A stretch of DNA of 23,222 bases from DASWIG01 sp965371445 (GTDB lineage: Bacteria > Acidobacteriota > Thermoanaerobaculia > Multivoradales > J023), in NCBI GenBank assembly GCA_965371445.1, contig CBDUYN010000163.1, forward strand, positions 1 through 23,222. The letters are read 5' to 3'. The notes beneath the pieces were generated by a model, which saw nothing but the letters and a program-made list of their open reading frames with translations, had not been told where the DNA came from and did no database searches. This document shows, one piece after another, positions 1 through 5,804 of this stretch (its first letter is position 1; every line of letters starts with the position of its first letter). The translations under genes and the position numbers were made by a program.

Positions 1-50
1 ACCCGGGGCTTGCGCCCCGGGCTAGATGCTGCCGCCCCTCCGGGGCTCCG
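1..50. repeat. REP-like palindrome pair at the window edge
   Basis: Two GC-rich hairpins stand close together. The first has arms CCCGGGGC (2-9) and GCCCCGGG (14-21) around TTGC. The second has arms GCCCC (34-38) and GGGGC (42-46) around TCC. Paired palindromes of this kind resemble REP/BIME elements mobilised by REP-associated tyrosine transposases, but no transposase gene is present here. It could also be the end of an element lying outside the window. Confidence 0.5.
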
Positions 51-640
51 TTGTGCTGAAAGGATTGGTTCACGTCTCCGATGGGAGGCCTCTTGTGATA
101 GATGCGCGGATGGGCAGTGGCGAAGTCGTGTCGGACTCCAGTGTAGGAGGTGCCATGCACATCACAAGTCCCTTGTTTTCAACGGTTTACGCCAGATTTC
201 ACCTGCTGAGGGACGCTTCGCTGACTGCGGAATCGGGCCTCACGAGCGTGGCGCCCGGCCAAGCCGAGGGAATTTGGCCTTGAAATCCCTTCGCACGGTG
301 CTCGACAGGCCGCGCGAAGACGAAAATACCGACATAGCAAGGATCGGGACGCAGCTCTTCCTGGCCGAGACCGAAAACCGCTCAGCCAACCGACGGCACG
401 GCGGTGGATGTCAGCCCTTCATCACGGAGGGTCGCGTGCCGGATCGCTGCGCGCGAACCGTGTCTCCTGAATCGGGACGGGGTGAGTCGGAACCGTCGTC
501 TCGTTTTCGAGCCCTGTGTCCGCGCCGCGGGGAACGTGAACCGTTGGGATCTCTCCACGCCAGCCGATCTTCCACTTCTCGCCGATCTTGTTGATGACCA
601 GCCGGCGACTAGGTGGCCTTGCGACTCGGTTGGCACCTCT
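51..640. other. No convincing gene; decayed or non-coding stretch
   Basis: Several short frames are open, but none has the strong third-position GC bias seen in the real genes of this window, and none gives a recognisable protein. One short minus-strand patch at about 560-610 (reading ...LVINKIGEKWKIGW...) has fully GC-rich third positions and may be a scrap of a dead gene; its frame closes without a domain. I see no RNA gene or insertion sequence here. Confidence 0.45.
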
Positions 641-652
641 GGGGGGTATTAT

Positions 653-667
653 TGAGACTTAGTCTCA
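653..667. promoter_or_regulatory. 7-1-7 palindrome, Fur-box-like
   Basis: TGAGACT-T-AGTCTCA is a perfect inverted repeat of two 7-base arms around one base, just after an AT-rich stretch (GGTATTATTGAG) in an otherwise GC-rich region. The 7-1-7 geometry and the TGAGA/TCTCA ends resemble Fur-family operators. No intact iron-related gene follows, only tandem repeats and a frameshifted remnant, so it may be a leftover control site of a lost gene. Confidence 0.4.
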
Positions 668-668
668 G

Positions 669-794
669 CGACCCGGAGGCCGAAATCCATTTTGGATTTC
701 GCCTCCCGAACGGCTCGGAGGCCGCGATTCAGAAGGATCCGTGCGTCCCGGGCGGCTCGGAAGCCACGATCCAGAAGGGTCCGGGCGTCCCGGA
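669..794. repeat. 42-bp tandem repeat, three units
   Basis: Units run 669-710, 711-752 and 753-794. Units two and three both begin CGGCTCGGA and share the core CAGAAGG-TCCG-GCGTCCCGG. Unit one is more diverged and holds its own hairpin, GAAATCCA-TTT-TGGATTTC at 682-700, extended by GGAGGC/GCCTCC. The 42-base period equals 14 codons, so the array keeps an open frame on plus (14-residue repeat with SEA-IQK) and also on minus, but no start site or domain supports a protein. It looks like a minisatellite. Confidence 0.6.
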
Positions 795-819
795 CGACCC
801 GGCCCAAGCCGTTGAAGCC

Positions 820-1085
820 AAAGGGCTTGCCTTGGACGCGCTTGCCGCCGTGCAGCTCCGGTCAGGCCGCTGCGACGACCCTTCTTGCTCGCCTCCTTGC
901 GCAACGCCGGCGGCCACCGCCTGCGGCGCCACCTACCGGGCCGAGGTCTACGCCAAGGAGCTGGCCCGCCTGGAGGGAAAGAGGACTTTTCGGCGCTCCG
1001 AGGAGGATCCGAAGTCGAAGGGAGGGTCTACAAGGTCAAGGGGAGGTCCCTGCGGGTGATCCGCGGCGGCATCGACGAGCAGCGG
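820..1085 (+). pseudogene. Frameshifted remnant of an unidentified coding sequence
   Basis: From about 900 to 990 one plus frame (reading TYRAEVYAKELARLEGK) has almost all third positions G or C. From about 1010 to 1080 a different plus frame (reading EGRVYKVKGRSLRVIRGG) shows the same bias. The change of frame lies near 990-1015 and suggests a single indel in one former gene. No stop closes the second frame before it runs antisense into the acyl carrier protein gene ending at 1099, so the 3' end also seems lost. I do not recognise the family. A short programmed-frameshift gene is possible but less likely. Confidence 0.4.
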
Positions 1086-1098
1086 ATACAGAGTCGCT

Positions 1099-1350
1099 TC
1101 AGACCCCGGCCGGCGCCGGTGCGCAGGAGCGCACCATCGCGAGCATGTCGCCGACGGTATCCATCTGACCCACGGCATCGTCGGGCACCTCGAAGCCGCA
1201 GTCGTCCTCGATGTCGCAGACCAGCTCCAGGGCCTTCGGGCTGTCGATGCCGAGGTCGCCGACGAGGTCGTGGGCGGCCTCGAGCTCCGCGACGTCTTTC
1301 TTGGCGATGCGGGCGAGGATCTCGAGCGCCTTTCGTTCCATCTCGGTCAT
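1099..1350 (-). CDS. Acyl carrier protein
   Basis: 83 aa, the usual length of a stand-alone acyl carrier protein. It carries the phosphopantetheine attachment motif as G34-I-D36-S37 (LGIDSPKALEL), Ser37 being the predicted arm-bearing residue; the residue after Ser is Pro where Leu is usual. Helical, acidic segments on both sides fit the four-helix carrier fold. In fatty acid, polyketide or related pathways such proteins carry an acyl or aminoacyl group as a thioester in the cytoplasm. The start overlaps the end of the radical SAM gene by ATGA, with a GGAGGAAG ribosome site about nine bases upstream, so the two are translationally coupled. This placement argues for a dedicated carrier and not the housekeeping AcpP, which normally sits with fab genes. 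Confidence 0.88.
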   Translation of the reverse strand: MTEMERKALEILARIAKKDVAELEAAHDLVGDLGIDSPKALELVCDIEDDCGFEVPDDAVGQMDTVGDMLAMVRSCAPAPAGV

Positions 1351-2558
1351 GCTTCAACTTCCTCCAGAGCCAGCTCCTGACGCTTCTCGGCGTCCGCAAC
1401 CTTTTTCGCGGAGCGCTCCCGGGCCGACTGCCGGGCCATGAAAGCGTAGCGCTTGAACATGCGGTTGGTCTCCTCTTCGTGAGGAGAAACCGTGGTCTCG
1501 TCGACGGGCTCGAAAAAACACGTCGGATCTTCGCCCATCAGGTCCCCCGACTCGAAAAAGGCCATGGCGCGGCAACCGCCGCAGACGAACTTGTAGCGGC
1601 AGCGCCCGCACTTGCCCTTCAGCTGATTGCGGTCCAGCACCGCCTGAAACTCGGCGCTCCGGTCGAGGATCTCTTGAAAGGTCAGGTCGCGGACGTTGCC
1701 GCAGCGGACCTCGTCGAGCAGGATCCCGCAGGGCGAGACGTCGCCCTCGGTGTTGACCGCGAGCCACGTGCCGCACCAGCAGCCGATCGAGGGGTTCTGC
1801 GGCACGGTGACGTTCCTGACCCCTTTCGAGGTTCGTTCGTGAAGCTCCGGCGAGAGGAAAAACGGCGTGTAGCTGATGTAGCCGTTCGGACGCTTGCGCA
1901 GCGCCGGGTGGATTTTCTCCTCCATCTGCTCGCTCGTAAAATGAAGCTCGTCCCAGTAAGCGGCGCCGGAGCCACGGGCGGTGTAGGGCGAACGGTTGAA
2001 GGGAATGCCCTGGTCCGCGAGCCACTGAAAGGTCTGCTCCAGGGTTTCCATGTTGTGGGTGCCGACGTTGACGACCACGTGGCGGCGGATGTCCATCTCC
2101 TTGCAGAGCTCGATGACGCGGAGCGTTGCGTCGCAGTCGGCGTCGCGGGTCCAGGCGTTTTCGTCCGCGATCGAATTGATGCCGAGCGCGATGACCAGCG
2201 TGTCGCCGGAGGCCGCCTTGAGCTCGGCGAGCCGTTCGCGGGTCAGAAGCGTCGCGTTCGAGCAGATGGTCGACTCGTAGCCGTAGCGGGTCGCACGGCG
2301 CACGAGCTCGACGGCGTCTTTTCTCAAGATGAACTCGCCGCCGCTCCAGGTGATGATGCGCACCCCGACGTCCTTGACGGTCTTTAAGATGTGGCGTTCG
2401 ATCTCGTCGGTCGTCAGCTCCGCAAGCTTACTCTCCTTGACCAGCGCCTTGTTGTCAGACGAGGCCATGCACATCGGACAGGAGAGGTTGCAGCGGCGGG
2501 TGGCTTCGAAAAAAAGCGTGTCGAAAGTGTAACGGCGCTGGGGTGTCGATTCGCTCAT
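1347..2558 (-). CDS. Radical SAM/SPASM domain protein
   Basis: 403 aa. The radical SAM cluster motif is C23-NLS-C27-PM-C30, followed by the SAM-binding GGE motif at 73-75. A C-terminal SPASM region has C262...C277, C286, then C317-x2-C320-x5-C326-x2-C329 and C347, enough cysteines for two auxiliary iron-sulfur clusters. SPASM enzymes include peptide-modifying maturases, sulfatase activators and PqqE-like proteins; the substrate here cannot be read from sequence. The gene is sandwiched between a VOC protein and an acyl carrier protein with four-base ATGA overlaps on both sides, so the substrate may be carrier-bound. No small precursor peptide gene with a recognisable leader was found next to it. 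The start has a GAGGAA ribosome site. The last 35 residues are charged and helical, beyond the usual SPASM end. Confidence 0.9.
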   Translation of the reverse strand: MSESTPQRRYTFDTLFFEATRRCNLSCPMCMASSDNKALVKESKLAELTTDEIERHILKTVKDVGVRIITWSGGEFILRKDAVELVRRATRYGYESTICSNATLLTRERLAELKAASGDTLVIALGINSIADENAWTRDADCDATLRVIELCKEMDIRRHVVVNVGTHNMETLEQTFQWLADQGIPFNRSPYTARGSGAAYWDELHFTSEQMEEKIHPALRKRPNGYISYTPFFLSPELHERTSKGVRNVTVPQNPSIGCWCGTWLAVNTEGDVSPCGILLDEVRCGNVRDLTFQEILDRSAEFQAVLDRNQLKGKCGRCRYKFVCGGCRAMAFFESGDLMGEDPTCFFEPVDETTVSPHEEETNRMFKRYAFMARQSARERSAKKVADAEKRQELALEEVEA

Positions 2559-3001
2559 GAGGCTTCCTCGCTACGCTCGCAGAGCTCGAAGAGTTGACGG
2601 TCGGGGGTGAGGAGGAACGCAAAGCGGCGAAAGCCCTGGGCGGGGCGCTCGAACCTCTTCAGCCGGTGGCAGCCGCCGGCACGAAGCTTGCGGATCGCGT
2701 CGTCCAGGTCGTCGACGCGGTAGCAGAGGTGATAGGGACCGGCACCGGTCCGCTCGACGATCTCGGCCACCGGCGACTTCTCGCCGAGGCCCTCGACGAG
2801 CTCGATCAAGACCCCCTCCGAGGCCTCGACGAAACAGACTTTGACGTTCTCGCTCGGCACCTCCAAGGGGTCGCAGACCTGCCGCATGCCGAAAAGGCCC
2901 GTGTAGTAGCCGAGGGCCTCATCGATGCTCTTGACGGCGACACCGACGTGGTGGAAATGCATGTCGACGGCCGTCGTCGCGGCCGGAGAGGGGCTTGGCA
3001 T
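2555..3001 (-). CDS. VOC-fold protein, methylmalonyl-CoA epimerase-like
   Basis: 148 aa. The vicinal-oxygen-chelate (glyoxalase) fold is shown by two beta-alpha-beta-beta-beta halves with the expected metal ligands: His18 (HHVGVAV), Glu67 (LIELVEG), His91 (YHLCYRV) and Glu139 (LFELC). The pattern is closest to methylmalonyl-CoA epimerases, which invert the alpha carbon of an acyl-CoA thioester, but other VOC lyases and dioxygenases share it. Next to an acyl carrier protein, an acyl-thioester substrate is attractive (inference). The start at 3001 has a GAGGA site eight bases upstream; the first 13 residues are low complexity, and Met14 is a possible alternative start without a ribosome site. 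It is the first gene of the VOC, radical SAM, ACP operon. Confidence 0.82.
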   Translation of the reverse strand: MPSPSPAATTAVDMHFHHVGVAVKSIDEALGYYTGLFGMRQVCDPLEVPSENVKVCFVEASEGVLIELVEGLGEKSPVAEIVERTGAGPYHLCYRVDDLDDAIRKLRAGGCHRLKRFERPAQGFRRFAFLLTPDRQLFELCERSEEAS

Positions 3002-3087
3002 CGGATGTTCCTCGCGCGGCGTGGGCGGGCTCCCCCTGAGCTGCCGGGACCGTCGTGCGGGGAGCTTGCCACGGGGTGGGGTGGGCT

Positions 3088-3107
3088 CATATGACGGAGG
3101 TCATATG
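3088..3107. promoter_or_regulatory. Perfect 8-4-8 palindrome upstream of the VOC operon
   Basis: CATATGAC-GGAG-GTCATATG. Both 8-base arms match perfectly and are AT-rich in a GC-rich background. It covers the stop codon of the YkgJ-type gene and lies about 86 bases before the VOC start, where an operon promoter would be. The geometry suits a dimeric repressor such as a TetR-family protein (inference). No repressor gene lies next to it in this window. Confidence 0.6.
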
Positions 3108-4396
3108 GCCGCCTGGACGCCGGCCACCACGTCGCAGGTGGCGGCTTCGACGAAGTCGGTCTCCAGCATGACGAAATCACAGGCCTCGGCCTGTTTCCTG
3201 GGCAGGGCCGAAGTCGGCAGCGTCCCGAGGGTGCGGTCGATCAGCCGCAGGGCACGCCGGAGGTCGCTCTGCTCGACACGCTCGCCGCCGCGGTCGGCGA
3301 CGAGCGCCTTGGCGGTCCAGATCGCCATCGGCACGACCAGCAGGAACTTCGGCACCGCTTCGACGAACGGCAGCTCCTCTTCGCCCACGACCAGGAACCG
3401 CTGGCCGAGGATCTTCGCCTTCAGGTAGGTCAAGAGCGGTGCGGCGTCCTCGCCGCGGGTGAAGACGTCGCCGTCGATGGCGTCGATCCGCCGGAAGTCG
3501 GCGCCGAGCTCGCGGTCGTCGATCCACGGCCGGCCACGCCGCTTGAGGTAGCGTTTCCCGGCCTGAAGACGGCGGCTCTTCTCCGCCGTCTGGCGCTCCC
3601 CGCTCCAGGTTGGGAGGTCGTGGGGCGGCGGGTTCAAGCACAGGAAGAGCCACTGGTAGAAAATCGCCCGCTGGGTCTTGTCCATCGTTGCCCGGGGCAC
3701 CCGTTTCGCCATCTGGATCGGCAGGCCCTTGGCCATGGCCGCGCGCAGCTGGCCGGCGGTCGGCGCCTCCGGATCGCCGGTGGTGGCGATCTTGGTGAAC
3801 TCCAGCACGCAGCGGACGCGGTCAAAGAGGCTCAGCGACCCCTCGTCCAGGAAGCGCAGCAGGTAGTGCTCCAGCTCCCAGACGAGCGCTCCGGAGATCT
3901 TGACGCCGTCTCTCAGGAAATGGCGCCGGCCGTCCGCCGCGGCCGAACGGTCGGACTCGCAGAGCAGCCGTGTCCACTCCGGCACGCGCTCATCGAGCGG
4001 TTCTCCCTCGCCGCGGGAGACGGCCCGGCAGGCGAAGGAGACATCGACGCCGATCCGCTCGCCCATCGGGTAGAAGCCGAAGGGATAGAGTCGGCAGAGC
4101 AAGGGCTTTTCTCGGCCCCCGAAGTGCTCGTGGACGAGGCATTGGTCCGCCTCGCCGAGGTAGACGCACGAGCCGTCGGCGCGGCGGCGGAGCCGCTCGC
4201 GCTCCGGCGTGCCGGCCTGGCGCACCTTCCGGGCCGGCTCGGCTCCCGCCAGGCGCTCGACGCGGCCCGTCCAGTTGAGGCGGCGCAGGGCCGCGGCCTC
4301 TCCGGGGCCGAGCATCACGTTCCAGGTACGGCAGCAGTCGCCGCAGCGGCTGCAGCGAAACCGGACGTCGGGGGCGAGCTCGAAGCGCGGCTTCAT
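3101..4396 (-). CDS. YkgJ-family cysteine-cluster protein
   Basis: 431 aa from the ATG at 4396; an upstream in-frame ATG at 4474 would add 26 residues with no homology and would run into the mobB leader. The N-terminus holds C15-x2-C18-x2-C21-C22 (RFRCSRCGDCCR). A second cysteine group follows (CVYLG...CLVHEH...KPLLCRLYPF), the signature of the YkgJ zinc/iron-chelating family. The fold is shared with the N-terminal part of flagellin lysine methylase FliB. The remaining roughly 280 residues are soluble and mostly helical and I do not recognise them. The protein is much longer than typical YkgJ members, so a fused effector domain is likely. It lies 99 bases upstream of the VOC/radical SAM/ACP operon on the same strand and may be co-transcribed, though the palindrome between them argues for separate control. 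Confidence 0.75.
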   Translation of the reverse strand: MKPRFELAPDVRFRCSRCGDCCRTWNVMLGPGEAAALRRLNWTGRVERLAGAEPARKVRQAGTPERERLRRRADGSCVYLGEADQCLVHEHFGGREKPLLCRLYPFGFYPMGERIGVDVSFACRAVSRGEGEPLDERVPEWTRLLCESDRSAAADGRRHFLRDGVKISGALVWELEHYLLRFLDEGSLSLFDRVRCVLEFTKIATTGDPEAPTAGQLRAAMAKGLPIQMAKRVPRATMDKTQRAIFYQWLFLCLNPPPHDLPTWSGERQTAEKSRRLQAGKRYLKRRGRPWIDDRELGADFRRIDAIDGDVFTRGEDAAPLLTYLKAKILGQRFLVVGEEELPFVEAVPKFLLVVPMAIWTAKALVADRGGERVEQSDLRRALRLIDRTLGTLPTSALPRKQAEACDFVMLETDFVEAATCDVVAGVQAAI

Positions 4397-4469
4397 GCTC
4401 CGGGCAGCCTGCCAGATCCTCCGCGGGCGATCAAGCGCCGCGTGCGTGGCCTTCGCGGGGAACCTTCTG

Positions 4470-4500
4470 TACAATCACGGACCGCTTGGAGGAGATCGGC
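4470..4500 (+). promoter_or_regulatory. Probable -10 and ribosome binding site for mobB
   Basis: TACAAT at 4470-4475 matches five of six bases of a -10 box. No good -35 is seen 17 bases before it. GGAGGAG at 4487-4493 is a strong ribosome site and fixes the ATG at 4502, excluding the longer frame that is open upstream. Confidence 0.45.
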
Positions 4501-4501
4501 G

Positions 4502-4987
4502 ATGAAACGAGTGCATGTCCTGGGTCGCAAGAATCACGGCAAGACCACCCTGGTCAGCGAGCTGGTCCGGGAGCTGGTCGGCCGGGGGCTCAAGGTGGGG
4601 ACGATCAAGCACACGAGCCATCCCCACGAGCTCGACCGGCCGGGGAGCGACTCTTTTGTCCTACGCCAGGCCGGAGCGAGCCCTTCGACCATCGTCGCCG
4701 GAGAGCTGATGGCGATCTTCGTCCCCCTCGACGGGGCGAGCGACTACACCCGGGACCTGGAAGAGGCCTACGCCGGCTGCGACCTGGTGCTGGTCGAGGG
4801 CGATCGGAACCGGCCCGGCGGCGTCAAGATCGAGACCTGGCGCGCCGCCGTGGGCGGACCGTGCCTCGCCGCCGAGCACGACGACGTCGTCGCCGTGGTC
4901 AGCGACGACGACCCCGAGGTCGCCGTTCCCGTCTGGCCGCGCGGCGACGTCGCGGGACTCGCCGAGCGCATCCTGGCGCTCGTTTGA
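4502..4987 (+). CDS. mobB: Molybdopterin-guanine dinucleotide biosynthesis protein B
   Basis: 161 aa, normal length for MobB. A P-loop stands at the N-terminus (G8-RKNH-G13-K14-T15-T16), followed by the family-typical VGTIKHTSH segment, then D-RPGSDSF, and LVLVEGDR where the acidic residue helps bind magnesium. MobB is a GTP-binding accessory protein that works with MobA to attach GMP to molybdopterin, supplying bis-MGD or MGD cofactor to molybdoenzymes; it acts in the cytoplasm. No mobA or molybdoenzyme is visible here. The next gene is a Crp/Fnr regulator 75 bases downstream on the same strand, which suits an anaerobic or redox context (inference). Confidence 0.92.
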   Translation: MKRVHVLGRKNHGKTTLVSELVRELVGRGLKVGTIKHTSHPHELDRPGSDSFVLRQAGASPSTIVAGELMAIFVPLDGASDYTRDLEEAYAGCDLVLVEGDRNRPGGVKIETWRAAVGGPCLAAEHDDVVAVVSDDDPEVAVPVWPRGDVAGLAERILALV

Positions 4988-5028
4988 CAGCCGCGGGCCG
5001 CGACTGGCGGATCCGGCCTGCGCCCTGA

Positions 5029-5056
5029 TATACTCGCGGTCCGCCCGGAGGGGACT
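5029..5056 (+). promoter_or_regulatory. Possible -10 and ribosome binding site of the Crp/Fnr gene
   Basis: TATACT at 5029-5034 is a good -10 match and is preceded by TGA. No -35 is seen at proper spacing; a TTGACA at 4984 is too far away. GGAGGGG at 5048-5054 lies nine or so bases before the ATG at 5063. The gene may have its own promoter in addition to read-through from mobB. Confidence 0.4.
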
Positions 5057-5062
5057 CCCCTG

Positions 5063-5785
5063 ATGCAGAGCAAACCCAAGTACGGCCTGGAGCTGACGCC
5101 CCGAGACATCGCCGAGCGTCTGGGCAAGGCGCCGGCTTTCAAGGACGTCTCCCAGGGCTGCCTCGAAGCGCTCGCCGAGCTGGCGACGATGTGCACCTTC
5201 CGCCGCGGCGAGAAGATCCTGGCCGAAGGGGACCTGGCGCGCAGCTTCTACCTGATCTTCATCGGACGGGTGAAGATGTACCGGGCGCTGCCGACGGGGC
5301 GCAACGTCGTCCTGGCGCTTTTTAGCCCCGGCGAGCTTTTCGGCGCGGTCGCCGCCCTCGGCGCCCAGACCTGCGACGCCTCGATGAGCGCCCAGGAGGA
5401 CACCTCCTGCCTCGAGATCAGCCGCGACGACCTTTTCGAGCTCTTCAAGACCCGTCCGGAGCTCGTCGGCGAGCTCCTGCCGGTTCTCACCCAGCGCCTC
5501 GCCGAGTGCAAGAACTGCATCGTCGAGCTCACCTGCTACCGGGTCGAGACGCGTTTCGCGCACCTGCTCTTGAAGTTCGCGGACAGCGTCGGCCGTCCGA
5601 AAAGCGACGGCACCTTCGTCCCCATTCCGCTCTCGCGCCAGGAGCTGGCCGACATGACCGGCACCACCATCGAGACCTGCATCCGCATCATGAGCCGCTG
5701 GGGCAAGCAAGACGTCGTCGAAACGCGGCGCAACGGCTTCCTGATCAAGAACCGCGAGGCCCTGGAACAACTGGCGAGCGATTGA
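5063..5785 (+). CDS. Crp/Fnr-family transcription regulator
   Basis: 240 aa. An N-terminal cyclic-nucleotide-binding-type beta barrel covers about 25-140 (FRRGEKILAEGD, FYLIFIGRVKMYR, FSPGELFGAVAALG), followed by the dimer helix and a winged helix-turn-helix at about 188-228 (LSRQELADMTGTTIETCIRI). The recognition helix has E204-T-x-x-R208, closer to FNR-type than CRP-type contacts. The residues CRP uses for cAMP are not clear, and FNR's N-terminal cysteine cluster is absent. There are cysteines at 33, 44, 104, 116, 149, 152 and 158, including C149-x2-C152, so redox sensing is possible but unproven. The effector and regulon are unknown; mobB upstream and the VWFA gene 19 bases downstream are natural operon partners. 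Confidence 0.9.
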   Translation: MQSKPKYGLELTPRDIAERLGKAPAFKDVSQGCLEALAELATMCTFRRGEKILAEGDLARSFYLIFIGRVKMYRALPTGRNVVLALFSPGELFGAVAALGAQTCDASMSAQEDTSCLEISRDDLFELFKTRPELVGELLPVLTQRLAECKNCIVELTCYRVETRFAHLLLKFADSVGRPKSDGTFVPIPLSRQELADMTGTTIETCIRIMSRWGKQDVVETRRNGFLIKNREALEQLASD

Positions 5786-5804
5786 GCCATTGAGGAGCAC
5801 GACC

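Noticed and set aside
885..2387. 500-residue plus frame across the ACP and radical SAM genes
   Set aside because: Antisense to two motif-confirmed genes; only its first part (about 1010-1080) has coding bias and is treated as a remnant.
3620..4501. Upstream in-frame extension of mobB
   Set aside because: It runs antisense through the YkgJ-type gene; the P-loop-adjacent ATG at 4502 has a strong ribosome site and normal MobB length.
5063..5785. True FNR with an oxygen-sensing 4Fe-4S cluster
   Set aside because: The N-terminal cysteine spacing of FNR is absent; the cysteines seen are scattered.
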